The position numbers and the translations under genes were made by a program. Below are positions 25,593 through 33,919 of a stretch of 41,759 nucleotides of DNA, piece after piece. The notes under the pieces are model-generated. The model worked only from the letters and a program-made list of their open reading frames with translations. It ran no database searches and was not told where the DNA came from. This stretch comes from Tannerella sp. (lineage in GTDB: Bacteria > Bacteroidota > Bacteroidia > Bacteroidales > Tannerellaceae): contig JAIRSF010000059.1 in assembly GCA_031255595.1 (NCBI GenBank), positions 1 through 41,759 of the forward strand. The letters are read 5' to 3'. How positions within the stretch are numbered: the first letter of the stretch is position 1; each line of letters starts with the position of its first letter.

Positions 25593-27512
25593 TTATTTTA
25601 TTGTCATCAAAACATCGTCTTCAGATACCATATCTCCCGAATTAAAACAAATAGATGTGACAACACCATCGCACTCCGCACTAACGGCATTATAGGTTTT
25701 CATTGCCTCAATATAACATACGGTCTGCCCTTTCTTCACAAGATCGCCTACTTTAACCGGCACATCCGAGGTATTTTTAACCGGGAAAAATTTACCTTCC
25801 AAAGGCGAAAGCAACGCTTCTCCATCTCCCGAAGCGGCATCATCCGGCGAAACCGGTGCGACCGGCGCATTAGCAGGCACCGGGCCGGATGCCACAGGCG
25901 CGGAACCGGAATTTGCCGTATTACCAAAAGCCACCGTAACACGATAAGGTTGCCCGTTGACGTCTACATTTAATACCTGAGGCGTAGTCGGGAAGGCGAA
26001 AGCTCCGGCGGCAGTTTCCGCCTGACGGTCTGCCGTTGCAGATTTTTCTTTCTCTTTTTTACGCTTGGCGACATCCGCCAGAAATTCAACTTTCGCCTTA
26101 CCGGAACGATAAGCCTCATATTGGGCCGGGTGCATTGCATATTCCAACAACTCCTCATCATCTTCACCCACTTCCCAATGCTTCTCATTCATCAATTTCC
26201 GATATTTATCCAAAGCGTCCGGATAATTATCCTGCGGGTTGCCATCAAAAAATTCACGCCCTTCCGCTTTTGCTTTTTCTATAATTTCAGGTGCAAGCTC
26301 TCCCGGCAAACGACCTGCTTTACCCAGTATCATGTCCCAGATATCATCGGCAATCATGCTCCAACGCTCTTTTCCTTTCAGCATTTGCATCACATTCATC
26401 AATGCCAGGTTTTTCACATATTGGCTGAATGGCGTAACTAAAGGCGGATAGCCGACACGCGGCCACACATAGGCCACTTCATCAAATAGTTTTATCAATA
26501 AATCATCCTGTGTCAGAGGCAGTTCGTTTTTCTTTGCACGACTTTTATTGATCGTTTCCAGGTTTGTTTCCAAATCCGCCATCAGGCTACCCATCATTCC
26601 TCCGGGCAAACCGGGGCCTATTAACAACGAATTCATTAATCTGTTTTTCGGGCTGATATATAAGCCCAGGAAATCATCCGAAAATTCCTGAATCATACTG
26701 CGCACCTTCATATAAGCGCTCATATTTATTTCAGGAACCCGATACCCCGCATCTTTAAGCATGGCCTGTACGGTAAGCAAGTCGGCATGCCCTGTTCCCC
26801 AGGAAAGAGGTTCCATTCCCACGTCGATATAATCACATCCGGCGTCGCAGACTTCCAGTATGGAAGCTACGCTAAACCCAGGCCCGGCATGGCTGTGATA
26901 CTGTATGGGAATTTCAGGATGCACCTTTTTGATATCGGAAACAATCTTACCTAACGTACGCGGACGACCGACCCCTGCCATATCCTTAATACAAATCTCA
27001 TCGGCGCCGTTTTCGATCAACTCTAACGCCATTTTTGTATAATATTCAACCGTATGAATCGGCGAATGTGTAATACTAAGCGCACATTGTGAAATCATTC
27101 CGGCATCATGTGCATATTTTATAGACGGTATGATATTTCTCACATCATTCAACCCGCAAAAGGTACGTGTGATATCGGTTCCCTGTATTTTTTTGACCTG
27201 ATAAAAAAGCTGACGCACATCTGCCGGGACGGGACTCATACGAAGCCCATTCAATCCGCGATCAAGCATATGAGTCTGTATACCGGCGTCATGAAACGGT
27301 TTTGTCCAATCACGAACCGCTTTGTTCGGATTTTCCCCGAACAGGAGGTTTACTTGTTCAAAACCTCCTCCATTTGTTTCTACGCGGGCAAAACATCCCA
27401 TTTCTATAATTACAGGCGCTACACGCACCAATTGATCTACACGCGGCACATACTTGCCGGCCGATTGCCACATGTCACGAAAGACTAAGCTGAATTTTAT
27501 TTCTCTACTCAT
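25593..27512 (-). CDS. oadA: Oxaloacetate decarboxylase alpha subunit with fused biotin carrier domain
   Basis: The 639-residue product combines a carboxyltransferase domain (about 1-470), an Ala/Pro-rich linker (about 525-565) and a biotinyl domain (about 570-639). The biotin Lys is in EAMKTYNA near residue 611. The domain transfers CO2 from oxaloacetate to biotin. Several usual motifs vary: RDMWQSA replaces the common RDAHQS, HSHAGPG replaces HTHDTSG, and the biotin site lacks the usual second Met. The metal-binding His pair is still present. The adjacent beta and gamma subunits argue for a Na+ pump. The carboxyl donor is most likely oxaloacetate, because methylmalonyl-CoA enzymes use an unrelated alpha subunit. 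Confidence 0.92.
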   Translation of the reverse strand: MSREIKFSLVFRDMWQSAGKYVPRVDQLVRVAPVIIEMGCFARVETNGGGFEQVNLLFGENPNKAVRDWTKPFHDAGIQTHMLDRGLNGLRMSPVPADVRQLFYQVKKIQGTDITRTFCGLNDVRNIIPSIKYAHDAGMISQCALSITHSPIHTVEYYTKMALELIENGADEICIKDMAGVGRPRTLGKIVSDIKKVHPEIPIQYHSHAGPGFSVASILEVCDAGCDYIDVGMEPLSWGTGHADLLTVQAMLKDAGYRVPEINMSAYMKVRSMIQEFSDDFLGLYISPKNRLMNSLLIGPGLPGGMMGSLMADLETNLETINKSRAKKNELPLTQDDLLIKLFDEVAYVWPRVGYPPLVTPFSQYVKNLALMNVMQMLKGKERWSMIADDIWDMILGKAGRLPGELAPEIIEKAKAEGREFFDGNPQDNYPDALDKYRKLMNEKHWEVGEDDEELLEYAMHPAQYEAYRSGKAKVEFLADVAKRKKEKEKSATADRQAETAAGAFAFPTTPQVLNVDVNGQPYRVTVAFGNTANSGSAPVASGPVPANAPVAPVSPDDAASGDGEALLSPLEGKFFPVKNTSDVPVKVGDLVKKGQTVCYIEAMKTYNAVSAECDGVVTSICFNSGDMVSEDDVLMTIK

Positions 27513-27541
27513 GTTTTTATCGTTTGATTATTCGTATTTTA

Positions 27542-27811
27542 TTATTTCTCTATTTTTGTCACTTTACCCTTACCACCCGTAAGAGTACTTACCGCCGCAA
27601 CAATCGCCGCCGCAGTTTGTTTCGGCAGAGCCTCATGGCCCGTACCGGCAGGTATGTTCCGAACGGCTTTAGGCGCCGCCGTTTCTTCCGGTGCATATTT
27701 ATTCACCAAAAAAATCAGTCCTTTGCCCAGGCCGATAACAAGTAACAATATGGCAAAAACCGTCGACATACCCACAATCATTAATAGCAGTCCTAATTCA
27801 AAATTATCCAT
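27542..27811 (-). CDS. oadG: Oxaloacetate decarboxylase gamma subunit
   Basis: The 89-residue product has a single N-terminal membrane helix (about 8-32, LLLMIVGMSTVFAILLLVIGLG) followed by a short cytoplasmic tail rich in Ala, Pro and Lys. This is the usual form of OadG, which holds the alpha and beta subunits together and assists assembly. It is the first gene of the operon, 29 bases before oadA. A clear His-rich metal-binding C-terminus, found in some OadG proteins, is absent. Confidence 0.85.
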   Translation of the reverse strand: MDNFELGLLLMIVGMSTVFAILLLVIGLGKGLIFLVNKYAPEETAAPKAVRNIPAGTGHEALPKQTAAAIVAAVSTLTGGKGKVTKIEK

Positions 27812-27861
27812 AACAATGTATTTATAAAGGGATTCATATTATTATTCACGTAAAAGGCAGA

Positions 27862-27869
27862 CAAAAATA
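27862..27869 (-). promoter_or_regulatory. -7 box of the oadGAB operon
   Basis: The minus strand reads TATTTTTG, matching TAnnTTTG, 50 bases before oadG. A good -33 element is not visible. Confidence 0.45.
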
Positions 27870-27992
27870 TAAAAAATGTGCGAAACTGTAACCATTAAGG
27901 GCTTAAAAAAACAAAAAAAGAACTTACGTGTGTCATTTGGATACAAATTTTATCCCATTTATACAAAATCCCGAACCACCCGCAAAAAATCA

Positions 27993-28006
27993 GATCACCT
28001 GCAAAA
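27993..28006. repeat. Dispersed intergenic repeat, short inverted relative
   Basis: GATCACCTGCAAAA is the reverse complement of the core of the repeats at 3005 and 29285 (14 bases exact, more with one insertion). Confidence 0.5.
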
Positions 28007-28184
28007 AGTTTGCCCTGACGTTCTCACGATGCGATCATCAAAAAAAGTTTATCTTTGTATCCTGTTATTCTTCCAAAATAAAGAAAGCAGAACGTATTTT
28101 GTATGGACATGACCTTAAATAAACGGTTCAAAAAAAACAGCGGTTATGATTCAACAGTTTCTTGCTTCGATGCGCAGGAATCGC

Positions 28185-29237
28185 TCAGTTCGTACCGGAA
28201 GTCGGCGGCTCGGCCGGATAATTTCCCATACGGTAAAGCTTTCGGGTATCTAATTTGATTTTCAGGTTCGCATCCGGCAAAGGATCCGATATAGCGGATA
28301 TTTTATGTGAGTGAATAATACGTTCCTCTCTCTCCGGCTTTCCTACTAAAAATGAATAATCATCGTTACGTACCAACTCATACAAATAATACCCGTTATC
28401 TCCCTTTTTAAATTCTGCAAAAAACGAATAATACACCGGCTTGGCTTTGAACGTTATATAATGCCTGTATTTTTTTTGCATACCGGAACCTGACTCATAC
28501 TCAATCCGGATAAGGGTCGTATCGCTCCTATTTATCGTGCATACAATAACATCGCCCTCATAACATCCGTTATAAATAACAATGACCGAATCCAAAACAG
28601 ACATTGAATTTCTTTCGGATTTATACATCTTATTGACGATACGATTAAAAAACAGGTTGCTCTCATAAAGCATATTATTTTCCAATACCCTACTTTTTTT
28701 CGTTCCGGGAACAACCTTCATCCCGGATAACAGAATATCGTAATCCAATCTTGTTTTTTTAGGATTAACCTTCCCCGGTTCAGCCGTAAACAGGATCTTC
28801 AGGCTACGTTCATCTCCAAAGTTTATCTCCTTTTCAACCTCTTCACACTTGTATGATATTTTATGCTTAACCAGCCTGCTTTTCAGATTATAAATCGCCT
28901 TCTCATGCAGCTCATACATATTTGCAGGCGTGATCGTCACTTCCGGCAAATCCCACCGCATCTGACGAAACAGAACTACCTTGCCGTTAAGATTCAACAC
29001 GTTCCTTATTGTCAATTCGGTAGCAGTATAACCGTCCGACACAAACAGGAGCGTATCCGCGTCATTACCCTCAACGGCGAAAAATCCCGAATTGTCCGAA
29101 AATACAATTTCTCCCGTTTTCAGATTCTTGATCTCTACCCTCCTCAAAGGACTACCGTCAATGTCATAAACATGGCTTTGTATCCTCATTGCCGACATAC
29201 CCACACTGACCATCAAAAACAGAAATAACAGCTTCAT
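28185..29237 (-). CDS. Secreted protein with carboxypeptidase-regulatory-like N-terminal domain
   Basis: The 350-residue product starts with a signal peptide (MKLLFLFLMVSVGMSAM). Residues about 19-95 form a CarboxypepD_reg-like beta-sandwich: IQSHVYDIDGSPLRRVEIKN, then SDNSGFFAVEGNDADTLLFVSDGY and a closing VVLFRQ segment. In Bacteroidetes this domain commonly opens outer-membrane or secreted proteins. The rest (about 100-350) contains WDLPEVTITPANMYELHEKAIYN, resembling the start of the DUF5686-type region, but no beta-barrel is present, so the protein is probably periplasmic. The function is unknown. It stands alone on the minus strand. Confidence 0.7.
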   Translation of the reverse strand: MKLLFLFLMVSVGMSAMRIQSHVYDIDGSPLRRVEIKNLKTGEIVFSDNSGFFAVEGNDADTLLFVSDGYTATELTIRNVLNLNGKVVLFRQMRWDLPEVTITPANMYELHEKAIYNLKSRLVKHKISYKCEEVEKEINFGDERSLKILFTAEPGKVNPKKTRLDYDILLSGMKVVPGTKKSRVLENNMLYESNLFFNRIVNKMYKSERNSMSVLDSVIVIYNGCYEGDVIVCTINRSDTTLIRIEYESGSGMQKKYRHYITFKAKPVYYSFFAEFKKGDNGYYLYELVRNDDYSFLVGKPEREERIIHSHKISAISDPLPDANLKIKLDTRKLYRMGNYPAEPPTSGTN

Positions 29238-29284
29238 CGTTTATGATTTAATTTGTTCATAATTTTATGCGGAGTTAGGGATTA

Positions 29285-29308
29285 AACACATACTTTTGCA
29301 GGTGATCC
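29285..29308. repeat. 24-bp dispersed intergenic repeat, copy 2
   Basis: Identical over 24 bases to 3005-3028 in the same plus-strand orientation. It lies about 50 bases upstream of the start of the 28185-29237 gene, between that gene and the terminator at 29347. Confidence 0.75.
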
Positions 29309-29346
29309 ATAATTCTACTACTTACCTGTTAACTCTCCACCCCCCC

Positions 29347-29381
29347 AAAAAAAAATCCCGGAACTCACGTTCGGGGATTTT
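29347..29381 (-). terminator. Terminator of the candidate RNA gene
   Basis: Arms 29354-29364 and 29369-29379 pair over 11 positions with one G-G mismatch around the loop TCAC. On the minus strand the stem is followed by nine T residues. No protein gene reading toward it lies closer than 29874. Confidence 0.8.
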
Positions 29382-29620
29382 CAGTAATGAATAATGAATA
29401 ACGTTTAGCATTATGCTCTAGCACCCGAGTAAAACTCGAGTTTACCGCATAGAAGCCCAAATTAACCACGCCATTCAGGCGTATAACCAATCGCCCTATC
29501 AGTGTGTGTGATCGAAAAAAAATCACTTCACACAACCGGCTTTCAGCATAAAAATTAGATTTTTACAAGGATAATGACACCACCATGCCAAACTTGATTA
29601 TCCTTCTTCATCTAACATCT
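29347..29620 (-). ncRNA. Candidate structured RNA of about 270 nt, unassigned family
   Basis: The stretch has a consensus promoter on one side (29626-29655) and a terminator on the other, with no open frame of note between them. Several hairpins are visible. TTAGAT (29555-29560) with ATCTAA (29610-29615) encloses AAGGATAAT (29567-29575) with ATTATCCTT (29597-29605). GTGTG and GTGAT (29502-29512) pair with ATCAC and CACAC (29522-29533). ACGCC (29468-29472) pairs with GGCGT (29478-29482). ACCCGAG (29423-29429) pairs with CTCGAGT (29435-29441). I checked by eye for tmRNA, RNase P RNA and SRP RNA signatures and saw none. A 6S-type RNA of Bacteroidetes remains possible. The call fills most of the 636-base gap between the neighbouring genes. 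Confidence 0.55.
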
Positions 29621-29625
29621 TTGCG

Positions 29626-29655
29626 CAAAGATAAGTATATTTTTCAAAACAGCAA
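29626..29655 (-). promoter_or_regulatory. Consensus promoter of the candidate RNA gene
   Basis: The minus strand has TTG (29655-29653), a 19-base spacer and TATCTTTG (29633-29626). The -33 context AACTTGCT is the same as in the frd promoter. The region above it (29656-29873) is AT-rich and shows no further feature. Confidence 0.7.
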
Positions 29656-29873
29656 GTTTTTTTTCTTTTTTTTTTGGATATTTCCCGCATAAAAATACAA
29701 ACTGTCTGATTGTCAAAAAATTATTTTTCATATTTTTTTTATTTCATACCATCAAACGATATGCAACTAAAATAATTCCCGACATTCAGGGATGTAAAAA
29801 ATCGGAAATACCCAACCTTTCGCTCAATACCGGGGAAAGATCCGGCAATTGCCATACGATTAAAGGCAACGTA

Positions 29874-30893
29874 TTACAATAAATTATGTTTTTTGCAATC
29901 GTTAATCGTTTCCTCCAACCCTTCTTTCAGATTATACCGCGGCACAAAACCAAGTTCCCGCCGGATAGGTTCCGTTTCACAAATCCAGTTACGTTGTTTA
30001 AGAATACAATATTTATCCGTATTAAGGGTCATGGCCCGGCCCGCCAGGTGACCGAACGCTTCGGAAAACAAGCAGGCCACGTAACACATCCAGACAGGTA
30101 TACGGAGGTTTATCACTATTTTTTTGCCCAGCAATTTCTTTATAAGCTGCGCAAAATCCGTATCTGTGTATACATCTCCGTCGGCCACAAAATAAGATAC
30201 ATTTTTGGCCTCTTTGTTTTCGAGGGCCATAAAAGCGGCAACGGCAAGATCTTTGACATATATAAATGTAAGCTGCTGCGATTTCAGGCCTACTTTCAGG
30301 TCAATCCCGGAGCGGATACTTTTTATTTCCATCAGATAATCCTTATCTCCAGGCCCATAAACGCCGGTAGGCAACAGTATGACATAGGGGAAATAAGTCT
30401 GGGATTTAACGAACAGTTCCGCTTCAAATTTACTTTTCCCATAAACGGAATCGGGATTCCGGTCATCATCTATACGGATCGGCCTGAATGAATATTCTTT
30501 TACCGGCCCGTAACTGCTAAGGCTACTCATCAACAGAAATTTGTCGGGCTTACAATCCGCAGCGGCAAGCGCTTCTATTAATAAATGTGTATGAAAAGCA
30601 TTGACCTGATAAAAATCGGACTTCCGAAGTGTTTTTGTGATACCGGCATTATGTATTACGTAACGCCATGCTCCAACGGAAGAAGCTATTTCGCGTAATT
30701 GTGCGACAAGTGCGTCTTTCGAATCATACCGCAGATAAACAAACTTAATCCTTTCATCCTGCAAATGTTCCCGGGAACTGTGCGGACGTATACCCGCCCA
30801 GACCTCATAACCCCGGCTCAGAGCTTCTTTTACAAGATACCCTCCGATAAAACCGCTTGCCCCGGTGATTAATATACGTTTTTGTTCTTCCAT
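29874..30893 (-). CDS. NAD-dependent epimerase/dehydratase family protein (extended SDR)
   Basis: The 339-residue product has the Rossmann motif GASGFIGG (12-19) near its N-terminus, a VIHNAGITK segment (about 83-91), a catalytic Ser-rich SSLSSYG region (about 123-129) and the YGKSK catalytic Tyr/Lys pair (about 150-154). LLPTGVYGPGDKDYL after it is typical of extended SDRs acting on nucleotide sugars or related compounds. The C-terminal domain has the hydrophobic IPVWMCYVACLFSEAFGHLAG stretch seen in 3-beta-HSD-like and dihydroflavonol-reductase-like members, so a non-sugar substrate is possible. It stands alone on the minus strand after the znuC terminator. Confidence 0.85.
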   Translation of the reverse strand: MEEQKRILITGASGFIGGYLVKEALSRGYEVWAGIRPHSSREHLQDERIKFVYLRYDSKDALVAQLREIASSVGAWRYVIHNAGITKTLRKSDFYQVNAFHTHLLIEALAAADCKPDKFLLMSSLSSYGPVKEYSFRPIRIDDDRNPDSVYGKSKFEAELFVKSQTYFPYVILLPTGVYGPGDKDYLMEIKSIRSGIDLKVGLKSQQLTFIYVKDLAVAAFMALENKEAKNVSYFVADGDVYTDTDFAQLIKKLLGKKIVINLRIPVWMCYVACLFSEAFGHLAGRAMTLNTDKYCILKQRNWICETEPIRRELGFVPRYNLKEGLEETINDCKKHNLL

Positions 30894-31006
30894 AACAATA
30901 ATAATAAACTCACATCATTCCGTTTTTCTGTCCGGGCCTGCCGCCTCATCAAAAAATCGCACATGAGAAATTGCGCCTCCGGGCGTCCGTTTTTCCGGTT
31001 TCGCCG

Positions 31007-31026
31007 AAAAAAAAGGCCTTCGGGCC
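31007..31026 (-). terminator. Probable terminator of the znuC-ending operon
   Basis: GGCC (31015-31018) and GGCC (31023-31026) form a short stem around a 4-base loop. On the minus strand this is followed by eight T residues. It lies 15 bases after the znuC stop. The stem is short, so efficiency is uncertain. Confidence 0.55.
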
Positions 31027-31040
31027 GTACATTGTGCCTA

Positions 31041-31805
31041 TTATTCAATATTCTCATGCTTTTCAAGCACCCTGTGAGGCAAATCGCCATGCCCGACAAT
31101 CTCAATAGGACAGGTATATGTTTCATTCAACCAATCGCCGGATATATCCGAACCGCAATGGTAATGAAGCGTTTCATTTACACACGCCACATTTTTGACC
31201 ATCGGCAGCAAGGTTCCCACATCATGTGAAACAAGTATGATTGCCGTTTCCCGGTTGATCTTTCCAAGCAATTCATAGAAATGAGATTCAAACTTCTTGT
31301 CAACATACGTGTTAGGCTCATCAAGAATAAGGATCTGCGGCCTCGAAACAACAGCGCGCGCCAATAACACACGCTGTAATTGCCCACCCGAAAGTTCTCC
31401 GATCGCACGCCCGGCCAACTGCTCCAGCCCCATTTGAACCGTAAGCTCATGAATCCGCTCTTTCTGCAAGGCGGTAAAATCACGAAACCGGGGCTTCTCT
31501 CCTGCCAATCCGGAAGCTATAACCTCGCGTACGGATATGGGAAAACGTTTATCTATGGGATTTACCTGCGGAAGATAGCCAATCTTTAATGAAGAAACAC
31601 TTTTCCCACAATCAAAAAAAGAGATCGTACCCGAGGCGGGCCTCATCAGGCTCAGGATAACTTTCAGCAGTGTGGTTTTTCCGCCGCCGTTCGGCCCGAT
31701 CACACCAAGAAAATCATCTTTCCATACGTCAAGGCAAACATCCCTCAACACCGGCTTTGTATCATATACAACAGATACATTCTTTATCTCAATCAGTTTT
31801 TCCAT
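31041..31805 (-). CDS. znuC: Metal (probably zinc) ABC transporter ATP-binding protein
   Basis: The 254-residue product is a complete ABC ATPase: Walker A GPNGGGKTTLLK (37-48), a Q-loop at GYLPQVNPID, signature LSGGQLQRVLLARAVV (about 138-153), Walker B ILILDEPNTYVD (about 157-168) and the switch VSHD (about 191-194). It resembles the ZnuC/MntB group. It would energise metal import using the ZnuA-type binding domain encoded just upstream. Its start overlaps the end of that gene by 17 bases. The ABC-3 membrane permease normally encoded next (znuB) is not present in this window. The metal is inferred from the His-rich loop of the binding protein. Confidence 0.85.
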   Translation of the reverse strand: MEKLIEIKNVSVVYDTKPVLRDVCLDVWKDDFLGVIGPNGGGKTTLLKVILSLMRPASGTISFFDCGKSVSSLKIGYLPQVNPIDKRFPISVREVIASGLAGEKPRFRDFTALQKERIHELTVQMGLEQLAGRAIGELSGGQLQRVLLARAVVSRPQILILDEPNTYVDKKFESHFYELLGKINRETAIILVSHDVGTLLPMVKNVACVNETLHYHCGSDISGDWLNETYTCPIEIVGHGDLPHRVLEKHENIE

Positions 31806-33912
31806 TTCCGGCCAATGCTTTTGCGATTATTTCCATCTGTTTATCCCATTGATAATCCAACGGATTTATAATGACCGTTTTCGCATCTATTTCCCGGGCG
31901 ATCTGCTCCGCATGTTTACGGTCAAACTCCATTTGCACAAACACAATACCCACTTTTTCGGCATTGGTTTCTTCAATCAGCCTTTTCAACAAAGCGGGAG
32001 AAGGTTCTTTCCCGTCATTTTCAATACTGTATTGCTTCAACCCAAACTCATCCGCAAAATAAGTCAGGGCCGGATGATAAATAACAAAGCTGCGGCATGA
32101 AAGATTTTCCAACTGTTTATGCAACGTTTCTTCCAATGAGTCAAGCCGCTGAACCAGCCGGCTGTAATTCGATTGATAACAGGGCTGATTTTCTTTATCT
32201 AAAGAGGTAAGCGCCTTCAGTATATTTTCGGATATCACTTTTGCGCCTTTAAAAGACGTCCATATATGCGGGTCGTGACCGTCATGCCCATGGTTATGAT
32301 CATAACTGCCGGAATCGTGGTCGTGTGAGCTGCAGGCGTCTTCATGAAAAACCATCCCATCCGATAAATCAAACGGGTATGCATTCGCATTATTTTCGCG
32401 GATGAAATGCACCATCACCGGTTCAAATCCAAGTCGCCCGATATGAAAATAGGCAACTCCATTCCCGACCCTCATCATCTCCCGGGGTGACGGGTCGTAA
32501 GTTTCCGGGCTTTGCCCGACGGGAACTACCGAAAAGAATCGATACCGGTCGCCGGCGATCTGTTCGGCAAAATAACGAAGAGGCTCGATTGTAACGGCTA
32601 TTTCTTTCACATCCCCGGCTTTCGGGTCTTTATTTTTCACTCCGCAACTCATCACAAACGGCAACAGCAAACAGGCAACCGTTGTGTTATTAAACCATTT
32701 TTTGCCCAGATGGTGCACCGGGTACAGTACCGCCAGAAATCCAAGGGCGATAACGGTTACAAAAACAGTCAGTACATCCATCCATACGATTTCGATAGGA
32801 TAAGCGTCGATAACAAAAGTTCCGGCGGTTTCTCCCAACGGGATAAGCCCGAAATATTTTTGTAACAGGCATAATAAAATACCCAGCACAACGCCGATGA
32901 CTGCCCCCAAAAGGGAAATCATCCAGCCTTCAAAAAGAAATATCTTGTTTATAAGTCGATTATTTGCTCCCATATTACGTAATTTAATTATATCCGCTTC
33001 TTTTTCTATCATCAAAATAGCTAACGAACCTAAAACATTAAATAATGCCAGTACGAGAATAAAACAAAGCATCAGGTATGCCACCCATTTCTCAATCTGT
33101 ATCATATTGAAAGAAAGTTCCTGTTGTTCATACCGATCCCGGACGATAAAATCATTCCCTATCAACTGTGCGATTCTTTTCTTTACAGACGACACATCCG
33201 CTCCGGGCGTAAGTTTAAGCTCAAGCGCCGACACCTCTCCCCCGTCATAATCCAGCATGGCACGCATAAGGTCGATCGACACAAGCATAAAACCTTCATC
33301 ATATACAGGCTGATTGATATAATAGACGCCTCCCACAAAAACATATCTTACCAAAAAGAGCGAGGTCGGGTTTGCAAGGTTAGTGCTTCCGGTACGTTTC
33401 GGCATGTAGATCTCCATCGGTTGCGTAAAAGCTGCGTTCACGCCCAATGTCGAGGCCAGCCCGATACCCACTACGGCATACGAAAAGTCCCCTTCTTTTA
33501 AAATAAATTCCCCGTCAATAATGGCGGTATCAATCTCTACCGATTTATTAAATGTCGTATCAACTCCTTTCAGAACCGAGATGCCCTGACGATTGCCGTA
33601 GCAGACAAAACCGTTTTCCTGAAGTACTTCGCAACAAAACTCCACTTCGGAAAGTTCGCGAACCTGCTTCATCTCAGGAGTGGCAGGATCAAAAACTTTA
33701 CCCGACACAGGCGTTATTTTTAATTCGGGATCGAAAACACTGAAAAGTATGGATGTGAGGCCTTTAAAACCGTTGAAAACAGACAGGGTGCAGATCATAG
33801 CAATCGTAGCGACAACAACGCCGCAAACAGATATCATCGAGATAATATTTATGGCATTATGCGATTTTTTCGCAAATAAGTATCTACGCGCTATGTAAAA
33901 GGCCAGGTTCAA
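31789..33912 (-). CDS. Fusion of a LolC/E-type FtsX permease with a ZnuA-type zinc-binding lipoprotein
   Basis: One uninterrupted 707-residue frame joins two proteins that are normally separate. Residues 1-403 are a MacB/LolC/E-like permease: membrane helix about 22-44, a large periplasmic domain (50-270), then helices about 277-302, 330-352 and 378-398. Residues 404-707 are a metal-binding ABC substrate protein of the ZnuA family, with VPVGQSPETYDPSP (about 463-476) and a His/Asp-rich loop (523-549) typical of zinc-specific members. Between them GKKWFNNTTVACLLLPFVMSC has the form of a lipoprotein signal peptide with its lipidation Cys at 423 but no start Met. Processing there could release a normal lipoprotein. 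The join lies at a run of six A residues (plus 32698-32703), so an assembly error cannot be excluded. Confidence 0.85.
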   Translation of the reverse strand: MNLAFYIARRYLFAKKSHNAINIISMISVCGVVVATIAMICTLSVFNGFKGLTSILFSVFDPELKITPVSGKVFDPATPEMKQVRELSEVEFCCEVLQENGFVCYGNRQGISVLKGVDTTFNKSVEIDTAIIDGEFILKEGDFSYAVVGIGLASTLGVNAAFTQPMEIYMPKRTGSTNLANPTSLFLVRYVFVGGVYYINQPVYDEGFMLVSIDLMRAMLDYDGGEVSALELKLTPGADVSSVKKRIAQLIGNDFIVRDRYEQQELSFNMIQIEKWVAYLMLCFILVLALFNVLGSLAILMIEKEADIIKLRNMGANNRLINKIFLFEGWMISLLGAVIGVVLGILLCLLQKYFGLIPLGETAGTFVIDAYPIEIVWMDVLTVFVTVIALGFLAVLYPVHHLGKKWFNNTTVACLLLPFVMSCGVKNKDPKAGDVKEIAVTIEPLRYFAEQIAGDRYRFFSVVPVGQSPETYDPSPREMMRVGNGVAYFHIGRLGFEPVMVHFIRENNANAYPFDLSDGMVFHEDACSSHDHDSGSYDHNHGHDGHDPHIWTSFKGAKVISENILKALTSLDKENQPCYQSNYSRLVQRLDSLEETLHKQLENLSCRSFVIYHPALTYFADEFGLKQYSIENDGKEPSPALLKRLIEETNAEKVGIVFVQMEFDRKHAEQIAREIDAKTVIINPLDYQWDKQMEIIAKALAGNGKTD

Positions 33913-33919
33913 TCTCTCG

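Larger units (their letters stand above)
27812..28184. other. Intergenic region upstream of oadG
   Basis: This gap holds the oadG -7 box, an inverted short relative of the dispersed 24-base repeat (27993-28006), and a plus-strand TATCTTTG at 28050-28057 without a good -33 partner. Short plus-strand frames (27876-28112 and 28103-28258) show no recognisable protein features; I do not call them genes. Confidence 0.5.

Noticed and set aside
27876-28112. 78-codon plus-strand frame upstream of oadG
   Set aside because: Lys-rich AT-biased translation, no ribosome-binding context and it covers the oadG promoter region.
28103-28258. 51-codon plus-strand frame after a TATCTTTG box
   Set aside because: No -33 element, antisense to the end of the 28185-29237 gene and no recognisable features.
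29347-29620. tmRNA, RNase P RNA or SRP RNA in the 29.4-29.6 kb gap
   Set aside because: Signature sequences of these RNAs, such as the RNase P AGGAAAGTCC block or a tmRNA tag frame, were not found by eye.
32690-32872. 60-codon minus-strand frame ending at the permease-ZnuA junction
   Set aside because: It is an out-of-frame reading of the permease 3' end. It shows only where a separate permease could stop if the A run were one base longer.
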